Positions 25,559 through 33,812 of a stretch of 64,000 bases of DNA are shown piece after piece. The notes beneath the pieces were generated by a model. That model was not told the origin of the DNA and did no database searches. It saw only the letters and a program-made list of their open reading frames with translations. Both the position numbers and the translations under genes were made by a program. This DNA comes from Streptomyces griseoruber (GTDB lineage: Bacteria; Actinomycetota; Actinomycetes; Streptomycetales; Streptomycetaceae): positions 1-64,000 of the forward strand of contig NZ_KQ948785.1 of NCBI RefSeq assembly GCF_001514205.1. The letters run 5' to 3'. Each line of letters begins with the position of its first letter. The stretch's first letter is position 1.

Positions 25559-26971
25559 ATGAGCGGAACGAGAAGGCGTGGGCATGCCCCGATGGAGTCG
25601 GCCGGCCGGGGGAACAGAGGCGGTGGCGGCCGTACGAGGCTGACCCGGCGCGGGCGGATCGTCGCCTGGGGCGGCGGGGTGACCGCCGTGGTCGTCCTCG
25701 CGGTCGGCGGCGTCGGGGCCTGGATCTACCAGGACCTCAACAACAACATCGGACGGGCCGACGTCGACGGCAAGCTCGGTGAGGACCGGCCCGAGAACCT
25801 CAGCCCGGGCTCGAAGAACATCCTGCTCGTGGGGTCCGACAGCCGGGACGGCGCCAACGCCAAGTACGGCAAGGACCTGACCACCATGCAGTCGGACACG
25901 CTGATGGTGCTGCACATCCCCGCCGACCGCGAGTGGGCCTCGGTCGTCTCCTTCCCGCGGGACTCCTGGGTGGAGATACCTTCCTGCGAGAAGGGCGGCG
26001 GGGGGACGTCCTCCCCCCACCACTTCAAGATCAACGAGGCGTTCGCGATCGGCGGCAGCGGCGGGGAGGTCGCCGGGGCCGCCGCGTGCAGCATCAAGAC
26101 CATCGAGGCCAACACCGGCCTGCGCATCGACCACTTCATGTCGATCGACTTCTCCGGCTTCAAGGGCATGGTCGACGCGCTGGAGGGCATCGAGGTCTGT
26201 CCCGAGGCGGCCATCCACGACGAGAAGGCCCATCTGGACCTGGAGGCGGGCTGCCAGACGATCAAGGGCGAGAAGGCCCTCGGTTACGTCCGCACCCGTT
26301 ACAGCGTGGGCGACGGCTCCGACATCGGACGCATCGGCCGTCAGCAGGAGTTCATGGACGCCATGGCGAAGAAGGCCAAGTCCAAGCTCACGGACGCCGA
26401 CGCGATGTACGGCTTCCTCCAGTCCGTCACCAAGTCCCTCACCGCCGACTCCGATCTGGCCGGCATCGAGCCGCTGTACGGGCTGGCGAACGAACTGAAG
26501 GGCATCGACAGCGACCGGCTGAGCTTCGTCACCGTGCCCAACTACGGGCGGGAGGCCGACCAGCCCACCGACAAGGCGAACGTCGTCTGGCAGTACCCGC
26601 AGGCCGCCGAGCTGTTCACCTCCCTGGCCCAGGACAAGGAGGTCACCAAGGCGCAGGTGGAGGCCGCGAAGAAGGACGTGGTGTACGCGTCCTCGGTGAA
26701 GTTCCAGGTCCTCAACGGCACCGGCATCGGTGGCCGGGCGGCGGCCGTGGCCGAGCGGCTCACCGGGGCCGGCTACAGCCTCGCGAGCACCGGCAACGCG
26801 CCCTCGGCGGTCACGAAGACCACCGTCACCTACCCGGCGGGACTGGAACGCCAGGCCGCCGCACTCGCCTCACGGATCCCGAACGCCCGTGCGGTGCAGG
26901 ACGCCTCGGCGACGGCCGGCGTGGTCACGGTCGTCGTGGGGCCGGACCTGAAGGTCGAGGACGTCGCCTGA
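25559..26971 (+). CDS. LytR-CpsA-Psr (LCP) family wall polymer ligase
   Basis: The 470-residue protein has a cytoplasmic basic N-terminus, one transmembrane helix at about residues 35-57 and an extracellular LCP domain. The LCP arginine/aspartate motif is visible in L-L-V-G-S-D-S-R-D-G. Further conserved parts are S-D-T-L-M-V-L-H-I, V-V-S-F-P-R-D-S-W and G-R-I-G-R-Q-Q-E-F. A LytR_C domain follows at the C-terminus (F-Q-V-L-N-G-T-G-I-G-G-R-A). The family attaches teichoic or arabinogalactan-like polymers to peptidoglycan. An alternative start is Met 25592. Confidence 0.88.
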   Translation: MSGTRRRGHAPMESAGRGNRGGGGRTRLTRRGRIVAWGGGVTAVVVLAVGGVGAWIYQDLNNNIGRADVDGKLGEDRPENLSPGSKNILLVGSDSRDGANAKYGKDLTTMQSDTLMVLHIPADREWASVVSFPRDSWVEIPSCEKGGGGTSSPHHFKINEAFAIGGSGGEVAGAAACSIKTIEANTGLRIDHFMSIDFSGFKGMVDALEGIEVCPEAAIHDEKAHLDLEAGCQTIKGEKALGYVRTRYSVGDGSDIGRIGRQQEFMDAMAKKAKSKLTDADAMYGFLQSVTKSLTADSDLAGIEPLYGLANELKGIDSDRLSFVTVPNYGREADQPTDKANVVWQYPQAAELFTSLAQDKEVTKAQVEAAKKDVVYASSVKFQVLNGTGIGGRAAAVAERLTGAGYSLASTGNAPSAVTKTTVTYPAGLERQAAALASRIPNARAVQDASATAGVVTVVVGPDLKVEDVA

Positions 26972-27006
26972 GCGGTCGGTTGGGCGGTCGGTTGAGCGGT
27001 CGGTCG
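26971..27006. repeat. Three 12-bp tandem units after the LCP stop
   Basis: AGCGGTCGGTTG, GGCGGTCGGTTG and AGCGGTCGGTCG follow head to tail directly from the LCP stop codon. The first unit overlaps the stop. The repeat is short and noncoding; no role is inferred. Confidence 0.7.
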
Positions 27007-27044
27007 GCTGATCATCGGTGGTCACAGGAACCCCTGAGATGGGG

Positions 27045-27211
27045 TAAAGTTGATCTCGAGCCGGTCACCGGGAAACAAAAACGGTGAACGACCTCTGCGT
27101 TGGTGGTCCAAGGAAAGACGCCCCGCTTCCTGCGGGGAAATGCAGGTGCAAGGCCTGCCCGGCGCTCCGATGACGAGTCCCATCCCGTGTCAGACGGGGT
27201 GGGACTCGTTC
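27045..27211 (+). ncRNA. Possible small structured RNA
   Basis: A TAAAGT hexamer (27045-27050) could serve as a -10 box. Downstream are several short hairpins: CCCCGC/GCGGGG (27121-27126 with 27132-27137) and GCAGG/CCTGC (27142-27146 with 27154-27158). A strong terminator at 27172-27210, followed by a short T/C-rich tail, completes the unit. No reading frame of merit lies inside. The unit looks like a stand-alone transcript of about 150 nt. It could instead be only the 3' UTR and terminator of the LCP gene. Confidence 0.4.
27172..27210. terminator. Strong bidirectional terminator hairpin
   Basis: GACGAGTCCCATCCCGT (27172-27188) pairs with ACGGGGTGGGACTCGTT (27194-27210) over 17 positions with two G-T pairs and a 5-nt loop; CGTTT follows on the plus strand. 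The stop codon of the histidine kinase on the minus strand starts in the loop, so the element ends transcription from both sides. Confidence 0.75.
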
Positions 27212-28314
27212 GTTTCCCCCTCCTTCGCTCTCCTTTCCCGCAGGGGCAGTTCGGTGACGACCTCGAAGCCGCCGCCGGGCCGATGCCCCGTCCGTACGCG
27301 TCCGCCCGCCGAACGGGCCCGCTCCCGCATCCCGACGATCCCGTAGCCGCCACCGCCCCCGGCCGGCGGCTTCCCTCCGCCGTCGGTGACCATGACGGCC
27401 AGCCGGTCGTCGGCGTAGACGAGCCGTACGTCCGCCGTGCCGACGGCCGCGTGCTTGGTGACGTTGGTGAGGGCCTCCTGCACGATCCGGTACGCCGTGA
27501 GGTCGGCGCCGGCGGTGAGCGGGCGGGGGTCGCCCTCGGTGCTGACGGTGACCTCGAGCCCGGCGCCCCGGAAGGAGGCGGCGAGCTGCGGGAGGTGGGC
27601 GAGACCCGGGGTGGGCGTGGCGGCCGGGCGGGGTCCGGGATCCGCACCCGCCTCCCGCAACAGTCCCACCGTCGCCTTGAGTTCGCGCAGCGCCGAGGCG
27701 GTGGTGCCGGCCAGCTCGGCGGTGAGCCGGGCGGCCTCCTCCGGCCGGCCGGGCAACTGCCGGGCCACGGCGCCCGCCTGGAGGTTGGCCAGGACGAGAT
27801 GGTGGGCGACGACGTCGTGCAGATCGCGGGCGATCCGCATCCGCTCCTCGGCGACCCGGCGCCGCGCCTCCTCCTCCCGGGTCCGCTCGGCGTGGTCGGC
27901 CCGGGCCTGTACGGCGTCCGGATACGCGGCGCGCAGCCGGTTCACCGTGCCGAGCGAGGTCGGCAGCAGCAGCCAGGCGGCGGGCCCGAGCAGCTTGAGG
28001 ACCAGGGGTTCGCCGGGCGGCCCGGCGAGCAGTCCGGTGCCGATCAGCAGCGCGACGGCGACGAGGGCGAAGGTGTTCGCGGTCCGGCGGTCGGTGGCGG
28101 CGGCCAGCGCGTACAGGGCGAGCATCAGGGGTGCCGGCAGCAGCACGGTCAGCAGGTATCCGAGCGCGGACGCGGCCACCGCGCAGCCGAGGGTGAGGAG
28201 GACGGTACGGCGTGGATGCGTACGGCGCTGAACCAGCGCGGCGCAGGCGACGGCGGCGAGGAGGACACCGGGCCACCAGGGGACGGCGGGTTCCCGGCCC
28301 GGGAAGGTGATCAC
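27190..28314 (-). CDS. Orphan sensor histidine kinase (HisKA_3 type)
   Basis: The 374-residue protein has four or five predicted transmembrane helices in the first 140 residues, a coiled-coil region, and the HisKA_3 box R-D-L-H-D-V-V-A-H-H with the phosphoacceptor His. The HATPase region with A-L-T-N-V-T-K-H-A (N box), a G-Y-G-I-V-G-M-R-E-R segment and D-G-G-G-K follows. No response regulator is adjacent on either side, which is unusual for this class. The gene's start abuts the decapitated MarR gene at 28311, so a rearrangement may have removed the partner. Confidence 0.85.
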   Translation of the reverse strand: MITFPGREPAVPWWPGVLLAAVACAALVQRRTHPRRTVLLTLGCAVAASALGYLLTVLLPAPLMLALYALAAATDRRTANTFALVAVALLIGTGLLAGPPGEPLVLKLLGPAAWLLLPTSLGTVNRLRAAYPDAVQARADHAERTREEEARRRVAEERMRIARDLHDVVAHHLVLANLQAGAVARQLPGRPEEAARLTAELAGTTASALRELKATVGLLREAGADPGPRPAATPTPGLAHLPQLAASFRGAGLEVTVSTEGDPRPLTAGADLTAYRIVQEALTNVTKHAAVGTADVRLVYADDRLAVMVTDGGGKPPAGGGGGYGIVGMRERARSAGGRVRTGHRPGGGFEVVTELPLRERRAKEGETNESHPV

Positions 28315-28598
28315 GCTGCTCCGTCGAGGCCTCCCATGTCACCCGGCAGCTCAGGCAGCTGGAGAAGGCCGGCTACGTCACCCGGGTCCCCGATCCGGAG
28401 GACCGCCGCGCCCAGCTCATCCGCCTCACCGACACCGGCCGCACCGCCGTTCGGCGTATCCGCGCCGCGGGCCTGCGCGGCATGGAGGCGGCCCTCACCG
28501 ACTGGGAGCCGGACGACCTGCACCGGCTGGCCTCGCTCTTCGAGCGGTTGGTGAGCGACTTCGTGACGCACGCGGAGGCGGCGGTGGAGGGGGCCTGA
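28311..28598 (+). pseudogene. MarR-family regulator, N-terminal half deleted
   Basis: An in-frame reading from 28311 to TGA 28598 encodes the C-terminal half of a MarR protein. It shows V-E-A-S-H-V-T-R-Q-L-R-Q-L-E-K-A-G-Y (recognition helix), R-V-P-D-P-E-D-R-R-A (wing), I-R-L-T-D-T-G-R and the dimerisation helix. There is a stop codon at 28308-28310 directly before it, and the region before that belongs to the histidine kinase on the other strand. No start codon or DNA for the missing helices is present, so it is a remnant at a rearrangement junction. Confidence 0.75.
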
Positions 28599-28681
28599 GA
28601 GGTTCACGGCCCCCCGCCCGGGGGCGGACGGCCGGTGGGGGTGATGGCCGGGTGGGACCGCACGAGTGGCCGGAGGGCCGC

Positions 28682-28984
28682 GTGGCCGATCAGGAGGCGG
28701 CGCGGCGACGGTACGAGGCCGACCTGAGCACGACCCGGGGCGCGCTGCGCGAGCTGCTGCGGGCCGAGCCGTCCGATGCGCATCCCGGCCTGGGGACCGT
28801 CGTCTTCGCGAGCGCGCTCGCAGGCCTGCTCGTCCGCCCGGCCACCGGCGCCCTGGTGGCCGGCGCCTTCGCCGCCCTGTTCCTGCTGACCCTGACCGTC
28901 GTACACCCGCGCGGCGTCCGGGGCCGGGACGCGGGACGCCGGACGTGTCTCTTCACGTCCGGGTGGGCGCGGTGGCTCCAGTGA
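28682..28984 (+). CDS. Small two-helix membrane protein (hypothetical)
   Basis: A 100-residue frame starts at GTG 28682 with GGAGGG about 10 bases upstream. It encodes an amphipathic Arg/Glu-rich N-terminus of 40 residues and then two adjoining hydrophobic helices around residues 42-78. It ends in a basic tail that overlaps the end of the convergent aminotransferase gene by 32 bp. I do not recognise a family. The overlap and the short length leave doubt that it is expressed. Confidence 0.4.
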   Translation: MADQEAARRRYEADLSTTRGALRELLRAEPSDAHPGLGTVVFASALAGLLVRPATGALVAGAFAALFLLTLTVVHPRGVRGRDAGRRTCLFTSGWARWLQ

Positions 28985-30188
28985 GGCCGAGGAAGGAGGC
29001 GAGACCGTCGAGGAGCCGCTCCACCTCCTCGGTGGTGTTGTAGGGCGCCAGACCGACCCGAAGGGCCGGGTCCTGGAGCTTCAGGGCGGTGAAGGGCTCG
29101 TACGCGTAGAAGGAGCCGGCCGGGGCCAGGACGTCGCGGGCGGCCAGGTGGTACTGGGCCTCGCGGGCGTCGCGGCCTTCGAGGGACATCAGGAGCGTCG
29201 GGGTGCGGTCGGCCGCGACCGAGTGCACGGTGACGGCGTCGCCCAGGGCGCGCAGCCCGTCCTCCAGCCGGGTGCGCAGCACCAGTTCGTGCTCGTGCAG
29301 GGCGCCCAGCGAATGGGTCAGCCGCTCCCTGCGCGTGGCGCCCTGGCCGCCCGGGTCCAGCGCGGCGAGGAAGTCCACGGCGGCGGTGGCGCCCGCCAGG
29401 ATCTCGTAGGGCAGCGTGCCGAACTCGAAGCGCTCCGGGACGGTGTCGGGGGAGGGCAGAAGCTTGTCCGGGCGCAGGGACGCGAGCAGCTCGGGTGCTC
29501 CCCCGAGCACCCCGCAGTGCGGTCCGAGGAACTTGTACGGCGAGCAGACGAACAGGTCGGCGCCGAGCGCGGGGACGTCCACCAGGTGGTGCGCGGCGTA
29601 GTGCACGCCGTCCACGTACACCAGGGCACCGGCCTCGTGCGCCAGATCGGCGATCCGGCGGAGGGGCGGCTTGGTGCCCAGCACGTTCGAGGCCGCCGTG
29701 ACCGCGACCAGCCGCGTCCGGGACGACAGCGCCCGCTCGAACGAGCCGAGGTCCAGCTCCGCCGTCCCGGCGTCGACCTCGATCCAGCGCACGCTGACCC
29801 CGGCGCGCTCGGCGGCCTGGACCCAGGGGCGGACGTTGCAGTCGTGGTCCAGCCGGCTGAGGACGATCTCGTCGCCGGCCCGCCAGTCCTTGGCCAGGTG
29901 GCGGGAGAAGTCGTAGGTGAGCTGAGTGGCGCTGCGTCCGTGCACGACACCGCCCGCGGGTACGCCGAGCAGGTCGGCGTAGGCGGCGCGGAACTCCGTG
30001 ACGGCGCGCTCGGCGTTCAGCTCGGACGGGCTGACGGTGCCCCGGTTGGACAGGGGGCCGGTCAGGGTCGCGGCGATCGCGTCGGCGACGGGGCGGGGCG
30101 TCTGGGTGCCACCGGGACCGTCGAAGAAGGCGAGGCCCCCGTCGAGGGAGGGGAAGTGGGCCCGGAGGGCGGTCAGGTCGATGGCCAT
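28953..30188 (-). CDS. Class V aminotransferase / cysteine desulfurase-like protein
   Basis: The 411-residue protein has the fold-type I PLP site with Lys in S-P-Y-K-F-L-G-P-H, and D-G-V-H-Y-A-A-H-H where Asp and His stack on the cofactor. An N-terminal F-D-G-P-G-G-T-Q-T-P segment fits the cysteine desulfurase-like subfamily TIGR01976. There is no active-site Cys loop typical of NifS, so a desulfurase role is not certain; an aminotransferase or lyase role is possible. It is divergent from a LysR regulator at 30291, which probably controls it. Confidence 0.85.
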   Translation of the reverse strand: MAIDLTALRAHFPSLDGGLAFFDGPGGTQTPRPVADAIAATLTGPLSNRGTVSPSELNAERAVTEFRAAYADLLGVPAGGVVHGRSATQLTYDFSRHLAKDWRAGDEIVLSRLDHDCNVRPWVQAAERAGVSVRWIEVDAGTAELDLGSFERALSSRTRLVAVTAASNVLGTKPPLRRIADLAHEAGALVYVDGVHYAAHHLVDVPALGADLFVCSPYKFLGPHCGVLGGAPELLASLRPDKLLPSPDTVPERFEFGTLPYEILAGATAAVDFLAALDPGGQGATRRERLTHSLGALHEHELVLRTRLEDGLRALGDAVTVHSVAADRTPTLLMSLEGRDAREAQYHLAARDVLAPAGSFYAYEPFTALKLQDPALRVGLAPYNTTEEVERLLDGLASFLGLTGATAPTRT

Positions 30189-30290
30189 GGCCTCGGCTTT
30201 CGGAGAGTTCTTCCAGCGGGCTTTCCAGACTCTGACACTTGATCCTTGGACACGTAAAGCGATGGATCGAGAAGGGAGAGTTCACGGTTT

Positions 30291-31223
30291 ATGAAGTCCT
30301 TGAGGTCCCAGCCGGATCTGAAGCTCCTGTCCACCTTCCTGGCCGTGGTGGACCGAGGCTCCATGGCCGAGGCCGCGGCGGCCCTCGGTTACGTCCCCTC
30401 CGCGGTGTCCCAGCACATCGCCGCGCTGGAGCGGGACCTGGGCGTGGAGCTGCTGGTCCGCCGTCCGGGCAGCCGGCTGATCCTGACGGCGGCCGGGCGC
30501 GCGCTCGCGCAGGCGGCGCGGAGGCTGTTCGAGGCGACCGCCCGCTTCCAGGACGCAGCCGCCCGTATCGCCGACCGGGACATCGCCGAACTCCGCGTCG
30601 GCGCCTACCCCAGCGCGATGAGCCACCTGCTCCCCGGCGTGCTGGCCGCGCTCCGCCCCCGCCGCCGGGGCGCCCGGATCCGTCTCGTGATCGTGGAGAC
30701 CCACGAGGGGCTGCCGAGGGTCACCTCGGGAGACCTCGACCTGCTCATCGCCTACCGCTACCTGCCCGAGGACCCGCCGACCCCCTCCGCCGACTGGAAC
30801 GTCACCTCCCTCGGTCACGAGCCCCTGGTCCTCGTCGCGGGCCCACGCCCGGACGCCCGCCCGTGGCAGCTGGCGGACTGCCTGGCCATGGAATGGACCT
30901 CGGGCCACGCCCGCAGTCCCGACCGCCGCCTGCTCCACCGCTGGGCCGGGGAGCTGGGCATCTCTCCCGAGGTGACCCTGGAGACCGAGGACCTGCACAG
31001 CATGCTGGCCATGATCGGCGCGGGCCTGGCGGTGGGCCTGATCCCGGCGACGCTCCTCGGCGAGGGCGGCGACCGGCCCCGCGTGGAACGGGTCGCCCTC
31101 CCGCCCGAGGCCGCACCGCTCCACCGCGAGATCCTGGCCGTGAGCCGACCGGGCGTCCGGCATCCGGTGGTCGAGGAGTTGCTGGCGCTGCTGGCGGAGG
31201 CGTTGCGCGGCGCGCGGGCGTAG
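30291..31223 (+). CDS. LysR-family transcriptional regulator
   Basis: The 310-residue protein has an N-terminal winged HTH (L-K-L-L-S-T-F-L-A-V-V-D-R-G-S with S-A-V-S-Q-H-I-A-A-L-E) and a substrate-binding domain. It is the divergent neighbour of the class V aminotransferase, the classic LysR layout, with 102 bp between the starts. That gap carries ACACTTGATCC and GATGGATCGAG around 30235-30268; I could not define a clean T-N11-A operator. The ribosome site before ATG 30291 is weak. Confidence 0.88.
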   Translation: MKSLRSQPDLKLLSTFLAVVDRGSMAEAAAALGYVPSAVSQHIAALERDLGVELLVRRPGSRLILTAAGRALAQAARRLFEATARFQDAAARIADRDIAELRVGAYPSAMSHLLPGVLAALRPRRRGARIRLVIVETHEGLPRVTSGDLDLLIAYRYLPEDPPTPSADWNVTSLGHEPLVLVAGPRPDARPWQLADCLAMEWTSGHARSPDRRLLHRWAGELGISPEVTLETEDLHSMLAMIGAGLAVGLIPATLLGEGGDRPRVERVALPPEAAPLHREILAVSRPGVRHPVVEELLALLAEALRGARA

Positions 31224-31230
31224 ACGGGCT

Positions 31231-31446
31231 TCAGTCCTCGGTGGGCTGCTGGAGCATGGCCAGGGTCAGTACGGTGCCGCCGATGCCCCAGCCGCCGTCG
31301 GTGACCTCCTCGACCAGGACCATGGTGTTGGGCCGGGCACGTTCGCCGTAGATCTCGACGTACAGCTCGGTGGTCCGGGTGACGATGGTCTCCTTCTGCT
31401 TCTCGTCGAGGGTTCCGGCGGGGACCTTGAAGTTCGCGAACGGCAT
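31231..31446 (-). CDS. 4-oxalocrotonate tautomerase-family protein
   Basis: The 71-residue protein starts Met-Pro, so the catalytic Pro would be exposed after Met removal. It has the family's short length, the V-P-A-G-T-L-D-E-x-Q-K helix and the N-T-M-V-L-V-E-E-V strand. AAGGAGCACCACC precedes ATG 31446; a longer in-frame extension upstream is not needed. It should isomerise small enol/keto substrates. It faces an XRE regulator across 131 bp, and the two are probably a regulatory pair. Confidence 0.88.
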   Translation of the reverse strand: MPFANFKVPAGTLDEKQKETIVTRTTELYVEIYGERARPNTMVLVEEVTDGGWGIGGTVLTLAMLQQPTED

Positions 31447-31577
31447 GGTGGTGCTCCTTCTTCCCTGGGCTTTCGCGGCTTCAGCGTGGTGTGGCGGGCC
31501 CGCACCGGCCAGGGCTGTTCCCACCCTGGGGTTGCCGTCCCCTGGTTCGCGTCCGCCGGTGCCGCGACGATGGAGGC

Positions 31578-32459
31578 GTGAACCACTCCGCACTTGCCGC
31601 GTACCTCAAGTCCCGGCGCGATCGGATCCGCCCGCCGGACGTAGGACTGCCCACCGGTCCGCGGCGCCGGGTGCCCGGTCTGCGACGCGAGGAGGTGGCC
31701 CGGCTGGCCGGGCTGTCGGCGGACTACTACACCGAGCTGGAACGCGGACGCGGCGCCCAGCCCTCGGCCCAGGTGCTCGCCGCGCTGGCCCGGGCGCTCC
31801 GGCTGAACGGCGACGAACGCGACCATCTGTTCCACCTCGCCGACCGGCCGGTCCCGCCGGGGGCGCACGGTCCCACCGCGCATGTCCAGCCCGGTCTGCT
31901 CGCACTCCTGGACCAGCTCACCGCCACACCCGCCCAGGTCATCACCGACCTGCACGAAACCCTCGTACAGAATCCGCTGGCCGCCGCACTCGTCGGCCGG
32001 ACCTCGGCACTGCGCGGTCCCGAGGCGAGCTTCGTCCACCGCTGGTTCACCGATCCCGCGGCCCGGAGCCTGTATCCGCCCGAGGACCACCCCCACCACT
32101 CCCGGGTCTTCGTCGCCGACCTCCAGGCGGTCGCGGCCCGGCGCGGCGGCGACCCCGAGGTGCGCCGGATGGTGGCCGTACTGCGCCGACGCAGCCGGGA
32201 GTTCAGCACGCTCTGGGACACCCACGACGTCGCCCTCCGGCGCACCGACCACAAGCGCATCGTCCATCCCGCCCTGGGCGTGATCGAGCTGGACTGCCAC
32301 AGCCTGTTCAGCGAGGACGGCCGCCAACGCCTTCTGTGGTTCGGCGCCCCGCCCGGCACGGAGGGCGCGGCCCAGCTGAGCCTGCTCTCGGTGATCGGCA
32401 CACAGGACATGGTCGAACCAGGTCCACGGGTGAGCGCCCGGTCGCCGGAGAGGCGTTGA
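31578..32459 (+). CDS. MmyB-like XRE regulator
   Basis: The 293-residue protein starts at GTG 31578 with GGAGG just upstream. An XRE HTH (R-R-E-E-V-A-R-L-A-G-L-S and Y-Y-T-E-L-E-R-G-R) is followed by a MmyB-like ligand-binding domain (H-E-T-L-V-Q-N-P-L-A-A-A-L). Such proteins in Streptomyces usually control a divergent redox or tautomerase gene. That matches the tautomerase at 31446 here. The C-terminus ends just before the next minus gene. Confidence 0.88.
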   Translation: MNHSALAAYLKSRRDRIRPPDVGLPTGPRRRVPGLRREEVARLAGLSADYYTELERGRGAQPSAQVLAALARALRLNGDERDHLFHLADRPVPPGAHGPTAHVQPGLLALLDQLTATPAQVITDLHETLVQNPLAAALVGRTSALRGPEASFVHRWFTDPAARSLYPPEDHPHHSRVFVADLQAVAARRGGDPEVRRMVAVLRRRSREFSTLWDTHDVALRRTDHKRIVHPALGVIELDCHSLFSEDGRQRLLWFGAPPGTEGAAQLSLLSVIGTQDMVEPGPRVSARSPERR

Positions 32460-32468
32460 ACGCGTCCG

Positions 32469-32939
32469 CTACTCCGGTGGCCGGTTGTAGCTGTCCAGGG
32501 TGGCCTTCGTCGTCGAGGTGTCCATGAGCCGCAGTTCCCAGGGACCCGTGTTGACGTCGAAGTCCTTGCCGAAGCCGACCCACTTGCCGGCCATGCGCCG
32601 TCCCGTGGGCTCGACGAGCATCTGGAGTGCGCCGAAGTAGCGGGCGCCGCGGTAGTACCCGTCCGGCGCCGTCTGTTCCACCCAGGTGCCCGTCACCGTG
32701 TTGCCGTCGATCTGGAGATCGAGGGTCAGCGGGCTGTCCGGGTTGAGTGAGCCGCTCGGCAGGCTGCGGCCGGTGAGCCGGTTGCCGTGCTGGAGCAGGA
32801 CGACGTGGTGCTTTCCGGTGAAGACCTGTTCGTCCCGGCCGCTGGAGACGTACTCGTAGGTGCTCAGCCATACGCCGGCGTGATTGCTGCGGGGCGCGGT
32901 CTGAGCGTTAGGCGCGCCTGCACGGATCGGGATGCCCAC
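32469..32939 (-). CDS. C-terminal effector-type domain protein, possibly truncated
   Basis: The frame encodes about 156 residues from GTG 32939 (AAGGA at 8-12 bases). It holds W-L-S-T-Y-E-Y-V-S-S-G-R, L-Q-H-G-N-R-L-T-G, T-G-T-W-x-E and M-A-G-K-W-V-G-F-G-K. I associate this beta-barrel-like module with the C-terminal domain of larger XRE regulators of Streptomyces. The HTH half is absent, and the DNA upstream to 33220 has no intact gene, so this is either a stand-alone short form or a 5'-truncated remnant. Confidence 0.5.
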   Translation of the reverse strand: MGIPIRAGAPNAQTAPRSNHAGVWLSTYEYVSSGRDEQVFTGKHHVVLLQHGNRLTGRSLPSGSLNPDSPLTLDLQIDGNTVTGTWVEQTAPDGYYRGARYFGALQMLVEPTGRRMAGKWVGFGKDFDVNTGPWELRLMDTSTTKATLDSYNRPPE

Positions 32940-33016
32940 CGGTGAGTCCTTGAGGTCGTGACCGCCCTGACCGTCATCGCTGACGCGGGCGGCTGATCGC
33001 CTCGGGCCACGGCGTC

Positions 33017-33199
33017 GTGGATGCCGAGAGCCTGGCCGCACGGCATCCCGCTTGGTCCGCCGCTCCGACAGCCCACCTCGACGTTTTCGCCGAAGCCCAG
33101 CGGCGGCAGTGGGAGGCGATCGCCGGAGCCGACCGGCCCGAGGAGTGGACGCATCGACTGCATGCGGCGGCGCGGGCTTGGGCGGAACACCGGAGGTAG
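33017..33199 (+). other. Short open frame, doubtful remnant
   Basis: A 60-codon frame starts at GTG 33017 and has a plausible helical composition (R-R-Q-W-E-A-I-A and R-L-H-A-A-A-R-A-W-A). It lies in a 281-bp stretch between 32940 and 33220 that otherwise contains nothing I can support. It may be the tail of a lost gene or noncoding; no function is assigned. Confidence 0.25.
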
Positions 33200-33220
33200 C
33201 GGCACAAGGGCAGGTGGCTG

Positions 33221-33655
33221 TTATGCCGTCACCAAGGCCGGGCGCCGTACAAGGGCCGAGGGGGCCGGGGGCTCCACCGTCGTGAAGACCATCAGGCGCA
33301 GGATCAGGAAGCGGCCGATGCCGGCCAGGGCGGAAGCGCTCAGGTAGACGAGCTGTTCCGTCAGCAGGCCGGGGGACGCCTCGATCGCGTGCAGGGTGAG
33401 GACCGCGATGCTCGTGGCCGCGTAGGCCGCCGCCGCCGAGCCCGCCGACTGCCAGTGGCGGCGCCAGCCCGCCCGGCCGCCGGTGCGGAATGTGTAGCGG
33501 GCGTGGAGTTCGGTGCACAGGAGGGTCGAGGCGATCGTGATCAGCGCGTTCGCCAGGGTCCACGGCATCAGGGTGGCCAGCGTCGGGACCGCGAGGCTGC
33601 ACAGGACTCCGGTGCCGCCGCCGAAGGCGACGAAGCGGATGAAGGAGGCGAACAC
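33221..33655 (-). CDS. GtrA-like membrane protein
   Basis: The 144-residue protein has four hydrophobic helices with the GtrA pattern (F-I-R-F-V-A-F-G-G-G-T-G in helix 1 and a late helix with R-F-L-I-L-R). The family is often linked to polyisoprenyl-sugar transfer in wall or lipid glycosylation. The start at GTG 33655 is preferred because AAGGA lies upstream at a normal distance. An ATG at 33700 would add 15 residues but overlaps a putative operator. Confidence 0.75.
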   Translation of the reverse strand: MFASFIRFVAFGGGTGVLCSLAVPTLATLMPWTLANALITIASTLLCTELHARYTFRTGGRAGWRRHWQSAGSAAAAYAATSIAVLTLHAIEASPGLLTEQLVYLSASALAGIGRFLILRLMVFTTVEPPAPSALVRRPALVTA

Positions 33656-33699
33656 GGGGGGTCCTTCCGCAGCGGACGGGTCGGATCGAGGCACTTCCA

Positions 33700-33744
33700 T
33701 TGCTTAACTCAGGCAACTATAAATCTATTGCTTGAGTTACGCAA
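33700..33744 (-). promoter_or_regulatory. Promoter with paired inverted-repeat operator
   Basis: Two near-identical 17-mers, TTGCTTAACTCAGGCAA (33700-33716) and TTGCTTGAGTTACGCAA (33728-33744), form an imperfect inverted repeat around an AT-rich spacer. On the minus strand they contain TTGCGT, 17 bp, then TATAGT, a good -35/-10 pair for the GtrA gene. The operator overlaps the promoter, so a repressor of the MarR type would be expected. No intact MarR gene is adjacent. Confidence 0.55.
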
Positions 33745-33812
33745 GGAATATCGGACCGAGAGAAAGGGCCGGCTGCGGTGCCCTCCCGCGGCCGGCCCTC
33801 CCCGGCGTCCGC

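Noticed and set aside
27190..28314. The histidine kinase as 5'-truncated
   Set aside because: The N-terminus starts with a plausible membrane segment and a normal Met; the rearrangement appears to have cut only the MarR gene.
32940..33220. An intact HTH gene upstream of the 32469 frame
   Set aside because: No HTH pattern in any frame on either strand; only short frames without recognisable motif.
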